From Alphaproteobacteria bacterium (GTDB taxonomy: Bacteria > Pseudomonadota > Alphaproteobacteria > Rickettsiales > UBA998): 5,843 bases of DNA. This document shows positions 1 through 5,002 of this stretch, one piece after another. The notes beneath the pieces are model-generated. The model searched no databases, was not told the DNA's origin, and saw nothing but the letters and a program-made list of their open reading frames with translations. How positions within the stretch are numbered: the stretch's first letter is position 1; each line of letters opens with the position of its first letter. The stretch covers positions 1-5,843 of the forward strand of contig JAKFYP010000128.1 in assembly GCA_021730835.1 (NCBI GenBank), read 5' to 3'. A program made the translations under genes and the position numbers.

Positions 1-70
1 AAACCTCGCCTACAACATGCAGCGCTTCGTCTTCCTCATGCGAGGGCGACGACAGGAGCGGTGTGTCTGA
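1..70 (+). CDS. Transposase C-terminal end (partial), probably IS5-like
   Basis: Reading from base 2, 22 codons run to a TGA at 68-70. The peptide begins NLAYNMQRFVFLMRG and ends in a short basic tail. A hydrophobic-basic segment of the form 'LAYNMxRxVxL' just before the stop is typical of the C-terminal end of IS5-type DDE transposases, after the catalytic domain. The start and catalytic residues lie outside the window, so the family call rests on this short tail alone. The flanking DNA to about 600 is AT-richer than the rest and carries a decayed gene, which fits an insertion sequence end. It could be another DDE transposase family, or less likely an unrelated protein tail. Confidence 0.5.
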   Translation, partial: NLAYNMQRFVFLMRGRRQERCV

Positions 71-165
71 AGTATGAAAAATGCGATGAAATGAGCCAAA
101 AATAACCCAGTTACTCACCAAAATGGCGAATATCCAACCACAAAAACCATCGACGGAGAAAATTT

Positions 166-264
166 ATGCCAGACTCACACGAAAATCAGATTGATAGAAG
201 TGCCCGTCAGTATTTCACTGCCGCTGGATCTAGCGGCGACTTTCTCAACTATACATCAAGATAG
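166..264 (+). pseudogene. Short upstream segment of a decayed RTX-type gene, ends at an amber codon
   Basis: An ATG at 166 follows a GGAG (155-158) and opens 32 codons ending in TAG at 262-264. The frame is the same as the RTX-type C-terminal module that begins again at 274, so 166-591 would be one 141-residue reading frame without the TAG. The segment contains GSSGDFLNYTS, which resembles a worn RTX nonapeptide (GGxGxDxLx), but this is weak. It could be the start of a short RTX-type protein broken by a nonsense change, an internal remnant of a much larger protein whose 5' part was lost when the neighbouring insertion sequence arrived, or a chance ORF. Confidence 0.3.
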
Positions 265-273
265 TTAATAATT

Positions 274-591
274 GTGTTAAATTTTTGTGACAATTCTTCT
301 CTATCTATCTATGAATATTTCATGGGCGAGGAAGGAGCCGACCTGTTTCGTTTTATTCTTTTAAACGGTGGAGAAACTCTGATTCGTGATTTCACTCCCG
401 GACAAGATACGATAGCGTTGCGCGCTTTCAATATCGCTTCATTTGATGCCCTCATGGAGAATATCGAGGTAGATTCTCACGGCAATACGATTATCCATCA
501 CGATGTACCCAGCGGGTTTGTAACGGAAACCATCACTTTGTACGGTATCACGCCCGACCAGCTACAGGAATCCGATTTTATCTTTAGCTGA
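274..591 (+). CDS. RTX-type C-terminal secretion module, probably a gene fragment
   Basis: The 105 residues match the C-terminal end of calcium-binding RTX proteins exported by type I secretion. One glycine/aspartate motif is left (GEEGADLFRF, residues 18-27). It is followed by a beta-rich block with IRDFTPGQDTIAL (residues 37-49), a SFDAL segment, GNTIIH, and a terminal ITLYGITPDQLQ...SDFIFS. The ending Asp-Phe-Ile-Phe is characteristic of these secretion signals. The nonapeptide repeat array and any effector domain are absent. The GTG at 274 has no convincing Shine-Dalgarno, nor does the ATG at 322, and an in-frame TAG lies 10 bases upstream of 274. I therefore read it as an untranslated remnant of a larger secreted protein. 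The family resemblance is good; present-day expression is doubtful. No ABC transporter or membrane-fusion partner is in the window. Confidence 0.6.
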   Translation: MLNFCDNSSLSIYEYFMGEEGADLFRFILLNGGETLIRDFTPGQDTIALRAFNIASFDALMENIEVDSHGNTIIHHDVPSGFVTETITLYGITPDQLQESDFIFS

Positions 592-725
592 GAACCTGCC
601 TCCTCCTCCAAAGCAGACATATTTTCCGCAATACGCCACGCTGACGCCAAAAAAGACGGTATCGGCGCGTATATTCGTAAAAACAGTTGCCAAAACTTAA
701 GGGATTTTGTCTTCTGGCATTTGGT

Positions 726-732
726 GAAGGAG
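726..732 (+). promoter_or_regulatory. Shine-Dalgarno of icd
   Basis: GAAGGAG ends 7 bases before the ATG at 740, good spacing, and fixes that start. No upstream ATG in this frame competes with it. Confidence 0.7.
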
Positions 733-739
733 TATATAT

Positions 740-2185
740 ATGGTTGATATTACGGTTGCCTTCGGGGATGGCATTGGCCCCGAGATTATGGAAGCGACGC
801 TTTTTATCCTCAAGGAGGCGAGGGCGAATCTCAATATCGAGGCTATTGAACTGGGTCAGAAATTCTACGAAAAAGGCGTAAGCACGGGTATCCCACCTTA
901 CGCATGGGATAGCCTGCGGCGCACCAAAGTGCTGCTCAAGGCACCGATTACCACGCCGCAGGGTGGCGGCTATAAAAGCCTCAACGTCACCATCCGCAAG
1001 ACGCTTGGCCTGTATGCCAACGTGCGCCCCTGCCGCAGCTATCACCCGTTTGTCAACGGCCTGCATCCGATGATGGATCTGGTGATCGTGCGTGAAAACG
1101 AAGAGGATTTATATTCCGGCATCGAATACCGCCAGAGTCCCGACACCTACCACGCGATCAAGCTGATTACCCGCTCCGGTTCCGAGCGCATCATCCGCTA
1201 CGCCTATGAATACGCCATGCAGAACGGGCGGCGCAAAGTCACCTGCATGTCGAAAGACAACATCATGAAAATGTGCGACGGGGCGTTTCACGAAATATTC
1301 GACACGGTCGGTAAGGAATATCCTTCGCTGGAAAAAGAGCATTTCATCATTGATATCGGCGCGGCGCGCATCGCCAGCCGCCCTGACCGCTTCGACGTGA
1401 TCGTCACCGAAAACCTTTACGGCGATATTATCTCCGATATTGCGGCGGAAGTTTCCGGCTCGGTCGGGCTGGCCGGGTCGTCGAATGTCGGTGACGATTT
1501 CGCCATGTTCGAGGCAATTCACGGCTCCGCTCCCGATATCGCCGGGCGGAATATCGCCAACCCGTCGGGCCTGCTCAACGGCGCGATCATGATGCTGGTG
1601 CATCTGGGGCAAAACGATACCGCCACGACGATAGCCAACGCATGGTTTCGCACCATTGAGGACGGCATGCACACCGCCGACATCTATAATAAAAACATCA
1701 GCAAGGCCGAGATGGGGACGAAAGAATTTGCGGAATCCGTCGTTGCCCGTCTGGGCGAGGAGCCGTACAAATTCAAAAAAGCACGTTTCCACGAAGCATC
1801 CGCGAAAGCCGACGCCGCTAAACCGATGCCGGTCAGCGTCCATACCGGCAATAAAATACTGGTCGGCGTGGATGTGTTTATCGGCTGGAACGGGCCGGGT
1901 CTGGCCGAGCTGGCGGCCATTGCCGACGAAGCCAGCGGCGATGAGGCATCGCTGGCGCTGATCTCGAGCAAGGGCCTGAAAGTCTGGCCTATGGAGGCGG
2001 ATGAGCAGACCCCGGCATCCGATACGTTTCGCTGCCGCTTCGGCTCCAATACCGACCGGCTCGACGCCTCCTATCCGCCTGCCCTGATGGCCAGACTGGC
2101 CGAAGCCGGGCTGGACGTGCTCAAAGCGGAATACCTCTTCGAGTTCGACGGCGCGCTTGGCTATACGCTGAGTCAGGGAGAGTGA
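740..2185 (+). CDS. icd: Isocitrate dehydrogenase, Rickettsia/Thermus type with C-terminal extension
   Basis: Cytoplasmic TCA-cycle enzyme: oxidative decarboxylation of isocitrate to 2-oxoglutarate. The 481-residue protein is a full-length member of the decarboxylating beta-hydroxyacid dehydrogenase family. Visible are the N-terminal GDGIGPE (9-15), the isocitrate-binding segment with S80, N82, R86 and R96, R118 in VREN, Y125 and K172 (catalytic pair), and the metal-binding D205, D229 and D233. The cofactor loop HGSAPDIAG is at 261-269. Residues about 365-481 form the extra C-terminal domain of the long IDHs (about 480-500 residues in Rickettsia and Thermus), ending LFEFDGALGYTLSQGE, very like Rickettsia. 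In the loop, D266-I267 occupy the places where E. coli NADP-IDH has Lys-Tyr, so I infer NAD+ preference. The same Asp-Ile also occurs in 3-isopropylmalate dehydrogenase, but the C-terminal domain and the S/N substrate motif favour IDH. The start has a strong Shine-Dalgarno. The next gene follows after 4 bases. Confidence 0.95.
   Translation: MVDITVAFGDGIGPEIMEATLFILKEARANLNIEAIELGQKFYEKGVSTGIPPYAWDSLRRTKVLLKAPITTPQGGGYKSLNVTIRKTLGLYANVRPCRSYHPFVNGLHPMMDLVIVRENEEDLYSGIEYRQSPDTYHAIKLITRSGSERIIRYAYEYAMQNGRRKVTCMSKDNIMKMCDGAFHEIFDTVGKEYPSLEKEHFIIDIGAARIASRPDRFDVIVTENLYGDIISDIAAEVSGSVGLAGSSNVGDDFAMFEAIHGSAPDIAGRNIANPSGLLNGAIMMLVHLGQNDTATTIANAWFRTIEDGMHTADIYNKNISKAEMGTKEFAESVVARLGEEPYKFKKARFHEASAKADAAKPMPVSVHTGNKILVGVDVFIGWNGPGLAELAAIADEASGDEASLALISSKGLKVWPMEADEQTPASDTFRCRFGSNTDRLDASYPPALMARLAEAGLDVLKAEYLFEFDGALGYTLSQGE
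2175..2180 (+). promoter_or_regulatory. Shine-Dalgarno supporting a TTG start
   Basis: AGGGAG lies inside the last icd codons and ends 9 bases before the TTG at 2190. It supports TTG as the start of the SGNH-like gene over the in-frame GTG at 2223, which would fall at the membrane segment and has no such site. The arrangement suggests translational coupling to icd. Confidence 0.5.
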
Positions 2186-2189
2186 TTGC

Positions 2190-3230
2190 TTGACCGGGAC
2201 ATCCCGGCATACACATCGGCAGGTGGCCGTACCGGTTATCCTGACATTGGTCGTTTTTTTTCTCACCGGCCTGTTGCTCAATTATCTCGACCGCTTACGC
2301 CCTTTCCCTTTCATCCCGGTTCTCAGCGAAAAGCTGGAGCATTTCCGGGCGCACGGGGAGCAATACGATACCGTTTTCATCGGCACGAGCCGTCTGTTTC
2401 GCCACGTTATTCCTGAGGCGTTCGACGCTGAAATGGCCCGGCTGGGTTGCGCCTCCCACTCCTTTAACTACGGCGTTGCGGGCATGGATCCGCCCGAGTT
2501 TGCCGCCATTATCCGCGAGGTCGGGCAACACGGGCCGAACGTGCGACGCATCGTCTGGGAGAGCGGACTGGCCCGCCAGCTTGACCGCGAGCACTGGTGG
2601 ACGGACAAAACCCGCTGGAGCAACCGGCTGGCCACCCTGCCCGTTAGCTGGCGTAATATCGCCGCCCATACGCAAGGTTTGGAGCGCCTCTCCTATCTGG
2701 CGTACACCCAATCCGTATTATTTCACGAGCTTGGCATGGGGATGCTGGCGCGACGCGTTTTCCCCGAAGTCAGCGCATGGAATCCGGGCCGCCTGCTGGG
2801 GAATATGGAAAACGGAGGCTGGCTGGCCCTTGAGGTTGAACCGGGCCTTGATCATCCGCGTCACCGCGATTTCATGACACAAAAAGAACAGGCGGAATTC
2901 ATCCGGCGGCGCGATGCGTTTGACGGAAAATCCGATCAGGAGATGCGCTACTATGCGCCGTATCTGGATCATCTCACTGCTGAAATATCCGCCCTGCCGG
3001 GGGAACATATTCTGATTCACGGGCCGACCCTCAAGGGCGATAGCGCCTTGCGCAACTGGCTTACCAAAGCGGATATGAATCTGCTATATCTGCGCTATAC
3101 GCCTGACACCACTCCCAACCTGTTCGACCCGGCGGACTGGTTCGACGACGGGCATTTGCTGCAAGATTCCGCCCGCCGTTTCTCCCGCCAACTGGCACAG
3201 GATATATGCCGGAATCGTGATGAAAGATAA
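2190..3230 (+). CDS. Membrane-anchored SGNH/GDSL-hydrolase-like protein
   Basis: The 346-residue protein has a short basic N-terminus, one transmembrane segment (about residues 12-30, VAVPVILTLVVFFLTG...) and a large domain expected in the periplasm. SGNH signatures are visible: GTSRLFRH with the candidate nucleophile S67 after a hydrophobic strand (TVFIG), NYGVAG (93-98) as the glycine block, and WFDDGHLLQDSARRFS near the C-terminus, where D319-x-x-H322 would complete the triad. This layout resembles single-pass SGNH proteins that act with MBOAT acyltransferases in O-acetylation of envelope polysaccharides (AlgJ/DltD-like). No MBOAT gene is in the window, so substrate and partner are unknown. 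An esterase or acyltransferase role is inference. It starts with TTG 4 bases after the icd stop, suggesting co-transcription, though no functional link with icd is evident. I do not recognise a specific named gene. Confidence 0.7.
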   Translation: MTGTSRHTHRQVAVPVILTLVVFFLTGLLLNYLDRLRPFPFIPVLSEKLEHFRAHGEQYDTVFIGTSRLFRHVIPEAFDAEMARLGCASHSFNYGVAGMDPPEFAAIIREVGQHGPNVRRIVWESGLARQLDREHWWTDKTRWSNRLATLPVSWRNIAAHTQGLERLSYLAYTQSVLFHELGMGMLARRVFPEVSAWNPGRLLGNMENGGWLALEVEPGLDHPRHRDFMTQKEQAEFIRRRDAFDGKSDQEMRYYAPYLDHLTAEISALPGEHILIHGPTLKGDSALRNWLTKADMNLLYLRYTPDTTPNLFDPADWFDDGHLLQDSARRFSRQLAQDICRNRDER

Positions 3231-3365
3231 TTTCCGCACCTTACGCTTGTAAGAAACTGATGGTTTACCGTTATAGTTGTGCTCTCTCAATAGGTTGTTC
3301 ACTGTGCATAGAAAATGTCATTATTTTTCTGGTGGAGCGAAGAATGCCGCTTATGCAGCGTAACC

Positions 3366-3397
3366 GACTTTATTTTTCTTTTGGGGAAAATAAAGTC
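3366..3397. repeat. AT-rich perfect 11-bp inverted repeat
   Basis: GACTTTATTTT at 3366-3376 and AAAATAAAGTC at 3387-3397 are exact reverse complements around a 10-base loop. There is no T tract after either arm, so it is a poor intrinsic terminator on either strand. It sits 22 bases upstream of the -35 hexamer of the following promoter, where an operator or activator site could lie. Function unknown. Confidence 0.6.
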
Positions 3398-3419
3398 AAA
3401 AGACAATATCTCCGTGCCA

Positions 3420-3448
3420 TTGGCACTGGGCTGAAAATCTGGTATAAT
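3420..3448 (+). promoter_or_regulatory. Sigma70-type promoter for the PH-SHOCT gene
   Basis: TTGGCA (3420-3425; consensus TTGACA, one mismatch) is separated by exactly 17 bases from TATAAT (3443-3448, a perfect -10). Transcription should begin near 3454-3456. That gives a leader of roughly 208 bases before the ATG at 3663, filled almost entirely by the palindrome described separately. It is the best promoter match I see in the window. Confidence 0.65.
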
Positions 3449-3454
3449 TCAGGA

Positions 3455-3626
3455 TGAAACCATTGCATCACTCGAAAACACCGCTATTTTCGTCATTGCG
3501 AGGAGCCGAAGGCGACGAAACAATCCAGATATTTCAATGCTATAACTTTTCTGGATTGCTCTCGCCGCGCTAGCGCTGGCGCAGCGGGTCGCTACGCTCG
3601 CAATGACGAATGATGCAATGGTCTCA
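3455..3626. repeat. Outer inverted repeat enclosing the palindromic element
   Basis: TGAAACCATTGCATCA (3455-3470) and TGATGCAATGGTCTCA (3611-3626) are reverse complements at 15 of 16 positions, with 12 perfect contiguous pairs (3459-3470 with 3611-3622). They enclose the 118-base element at 3491-3608, leaving 20 bases on the left and 2 on the right. The whole 172-base unit has the form of a small element with terminal inverted repeats, but I find no clear target-site duplication. As RNA it would fold into one long stem. Confidence 0.6.
3491..3608. repeat. Dispersed palindromic repeat (CGTCATTGCGAG type)
   Basis: Perfect 12-bp end arms CGTCATTGCGAG (3491-3502) and CTCGCAATGACG (3597-3608) enclose a second perfect 9-bp pair, CAATCCAGA (3521-3529) and TCTGGATTG (3550-3558). 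GGCGA (3511-3515) can also pair with TCGCC (3562-3566). The right arm is about 20 bases longer than the left and holds its own palindrome, GCGCTAGCGC (3567-3576). Repeats beginning GTCATTGCGAG and ending CGCAATGAC, with a CAATCC/GGATTG core, are known as multi-copy intergenic palindromes in Rickettsiales, other alphaproteobacteria and some other bacteria. Copy number in this genome cannot be seen here. Confidence 0.75.
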
Positions 3627-3647
3627 ATATACCTTATTCAATTTATT

Positions 3648-3652
3648 AGGAG
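3648..3652 (+). promoter_or_regulatory. Shine-Dalgarno deciding the PH-SHOCT start
   Basis: AGGAG ends 10 bases before the ATG at 3663. The frame is open from an ATG at 3603, but that codon lies inside the right arm of the palindrome and has no Shine-Dalgarno, so 3663 is preferred. Confidence 0.65.
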
Positions 3653-3662
3653 TTTGCCGCTG

Positions 3663-4205
3663 ATGCCTACGCTCGAGGAAGTGCACCGCCAGATCAAAAG
3701 CCTGAATCACAAGTATATTTTCTATACCAAGAAAGAAATCAAATACCTGCCGAATATCATGATCGAAGGGGAGCGCATCCGGGCCATTACCTCCGGGTTC
3801 TCCGGTAGCCGCACGGTACTGGCGGTCTGCACCAACCGCCGCCTGCTTTTCCTCGATAAAGGCATGTTCTTCGGCCTGCGGCAATGGCAGCTCGGTCTGG
3901 ATCGTATCCAGTCAATTGACGGCAATTACCTGCTGGTTTTTGGCAATATCCGGGTCTGGGACGGCGCGTCACCGATTAATATGAATCTCGTGCTGGCCAG
4001 CACCATTGACCCGTTCATCAAGGAAACCCGCTCGGCCATTGACGAATTCCGGCGTATTTCCTTTCAGGAAACGATAGGAGGGCCACAACGGGCTGCACCG
4101 GTTGACATCGCCTCGCAGCTTGAGCGGCTGGCGGCGCTGAAGGAGTCCGGCCATCTTACCGAAGCCGAATTTCAGGCGCAAAAAGCAAAATTGCTGGCGG
4201 GATAA
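3663..4205 (+). CDS. Bacterial PH-domain protein with C-terminal SHOCT domain
   Basis: The 180-residue protein has two parts. Residues about 15-130 resemble a bacterial pleckstrin-homology-like domain of the YokE type. There is a hydrophobic turn (YLPNIMI), then GERIRAITSGFSG, a strand ending in TNRRLLFLDKG (57-67), further strands (FFGLRQWQLGLDRIQSI), and a final helix (DPFIKETRSAIDEF). Residues about 148-179 form a SHOCT motif (IASQLERLAALKESGHLTEA, then EFQAQKAKLL), a short helical pair common at the C-termini of small bacterial proteins and thought to mediate oligomerisation or nucleic-acid contact. A linker rich in P, G and A joins them. There is no signal peptide or membrane segment, so it is probably cytoplasmic. 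Role unknown; PH-SHOCT proteins are often linked with envelope or stress functions only by context. It has its own strong promoter and a long folded leader. Confidence 0.8.
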   Translation: MPTLEEVHRQIKSLNHKYIFYTKKEIKYLPNIMIEGERIRAITSGFSGSRTVLAVCTNRRLLFLDKGMFFGLRQWQLGLDRIQSIDGNYLLVFGNIRVWDGASPINMNLVLASTIDPFIKETRSAIDEFRRISFQETIGGPQRAAPVDIASQLERLAALKESGHLTEAEFQAQKAKLLAG

Positions 4206-4220
4206 TCCGCTTATTGTTTT
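4197..4220 (+). terminator. Possible weak intrinsic terminator between convergent genes
   Basis: GCGGG (4197-4201) can pair with TCCGC (4206-4210), including one G-U pair, around ATAA. The sequence after it is T-rich (TTATTGTTTT, 4211-4220). Outside it, GCAAAA (4185-4190) can pair with TTTTGC (4217-4222), which would give a longer stem usable from both sides. It overlaps the last codons of both genes. The stem is short, so confidence is low. Confidence 0.3.
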
Positions 4221-4939
4221 GCCTTCGCGTTCTCCACATACCCTTTGAGCGCCTCAAGATCGAGCGCGTGGCCAATGACCTCATCGCCGATAACCAGCAG
4301 CGGCGTACCCTCCGCACCGAGGCTTTGCGCCAGTTGCAAATTTTTCTCCAACTCCGCCGTGACTTCGGGTGACGCCGCCTCGCGCAAGACTTTTTCCTTA
4401 TCCAACCCCAGCGAATCGAGCACCGAAAACACCACGGCCTGATTGACCGCGCCTTCATGGCTCATCAGGGCGGAATGGAATTTGAAATATTTATCCGGGT
4501 AGAGGCGATGCACAGCCAGCGCCGCTTTCGCCGCCGGGATGGAGCGCTCCCCGAAGATCGGATATTCCTTGAATATGACGCGTAAATCCTTTGTGCCGTT
4601 TGCCTGATAATAATCGGCCAGCGCCTGATACATATACTTGCAGGCCGAGCAATTATAATCGAAGAATTCGGCCATGACGACCGGCGCATTGGCCGGGCCG
4701 ACACTCGGATCATTGGGATTAAACAAGATATCCTTATGCTCAAGCGCCGCCGCCTTGGCCGATTTGCGCTGGCGCATCTCCTCGCGCTCCTGATAGCGGC
4801 GGAGTGAATCCACCACGGCCTCGGGATGCGCTTTGAGGTAATCGGCGACGATTTTTTCCACCTCGGCCTTCTCCAGCGCGTAGGCCGGATGGATAGAGAG
4901 GGTGAACATCAGAAACAGGCTGGCAACAAAATAACGCAT
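4211..4939 (-). CDS. Periplasmic DsbA-family thiol oxidoreductase (ScsC/Com1-like)
   Basis: The 242-residue precursor starts with a signal peptide (MRYFVASLFLMFTLSIHPAY) and a likely cut after A21 (AYA|LEKAE). Residues about 24-60 are the short helical N-terminal segment typical of ScsC-like proteins (VEKIVADYLKAHPEAVVDSL), which in that family mediates oligomerisation. A thioredoxin fold with helical insert follows. The redox motif is C97-S-A-C100 in FFDYNCSACKYM, and the cis-proline is P213 in GTPLLVIGDEVIGH. It should oxidise, reduce or isomerise disulfides in exported proteins. The CSAC dipeptide differs from the usual CPHC or CGYC, so its redox potential cannot be guessed. The ATG at 4939 has a GGAG at ideal spacing; an upstream TTG at 4999 would bury the signal peptide. 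It lies 63 bases downstream of the M48 protease gene, probably in one operon. Confidence 0.88.
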   Translation of the reverse strand: MRYFVASLFLMFTLSIHPAYALEKAEVEKIVADYLKAHPEAVVDSLRRYQEREEMRQRKSAKAAALEHKDILFNPNDPSVGPANAPVVMAEFFDYNCSACKYMYQALADYYQANGTKDLRVIFKEYPIFGERSIPAAKAALAVHRLYPDKYFKFHSALMSHEGAVNQAVVFSVLDSLGLDKEKVLREAASPEVTAELEKNLQLAQSLGAEGTPLLVIGDEVIGHALDLEALKGYVENAKAKQ

Positions 4940-4944
4940 GAAAA

Positions 4945-4948
4945 CTCC
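4945..4948 (-). promoter_or_regulatory. Shine-Dalgarno deciding the DsbA-like start
   Basis: On the minus strand GGAG ends 5 bases before the ATG at 4939, and this start leaves a complete signal peptide at the N-terminus. Confidence 0.65.
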
Positions 4949-5002
4949 GGAAACAGGTTGGATATTCAGTAGTGTAAAGGCAAAAGACGCGAAAACCAAC
5001 CG

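Larger units (their letters stand above)
3231..3662 (+). other. Structured non-coding region between the SGNH and PH-SHOCT genes
   Basis: These 432 bases lack a convincing gene. They hold an AT-rich stem-loop (3366-3397), a strong promoter (3420-3448) and a nested palindrome (3455-3626) running up to the Shine-Dalgarno of the next gene. No clear terminator follows the SGNH gene: CTTAC-gctt-GTAAG at 3240-3253 is a small hairpin without a T tract. A 37-codon ORF (3344-3457) has a GGAG before it, but it overlaps both the stem-loop and the promoter and matches no family I know. Confidence 0.6.

Noticed and set aside
592..747. The frame after the RTX stop (TGA 589-591) stays open for 51 codons and runs across the icd start
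   Set aside because: A run of this length is not rare by chance, it has no start codon or family resemblance, and RTX proteins of this type normally end at the DFIFS motif just before the stop.
584..1066. A 160-codon minus-strand open frame spanning the icd start
   Set aside because: It overlaps the icd N-terminus, has no recognisable domain, and is explained as the antisense shadow of icd plus the open AT-poor spacer.
1109..2281. A 390-codon open frame on the minus strand opposite icd
   Set aside because: It mirrors the strongly supported icd coding sequence. The translation is low in recognisable motifs and rich in residues expected from reading a GC-rich gene backwards, and no ribosome binding site supports it.
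3491..3608. CRISPR array or rho-independent terminator reading of the palindrome
   Set aside because: There is a single inverted-repeat unit and no regular direct repeats with spacers, and no T tract follows the stem; a dispersed palindromic repeat explains it better.
3603..3662. Longer N-terminus for the PH-SHOCT protein from ATG 3603
   Set aside because: That ATG is in the palindrome arm without a Shine-Dalgarno, while ATG 3663 has AGGAG at usable spacing and gives a normal domain start.
4940..4999. Upstream TTG start for the DsbA-like protein
   Set aside because: It would place 20 residues ahead of a textbook signal peptide, and the ATG at 4939 has its own GGAG.
4956..5001. GGTTGG/CCAACC inverted repeat between the M48 and DsbA-like genes
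   Set aside because: Only 6 bp with a 34-base loop, within chance expectation and without terminator features.
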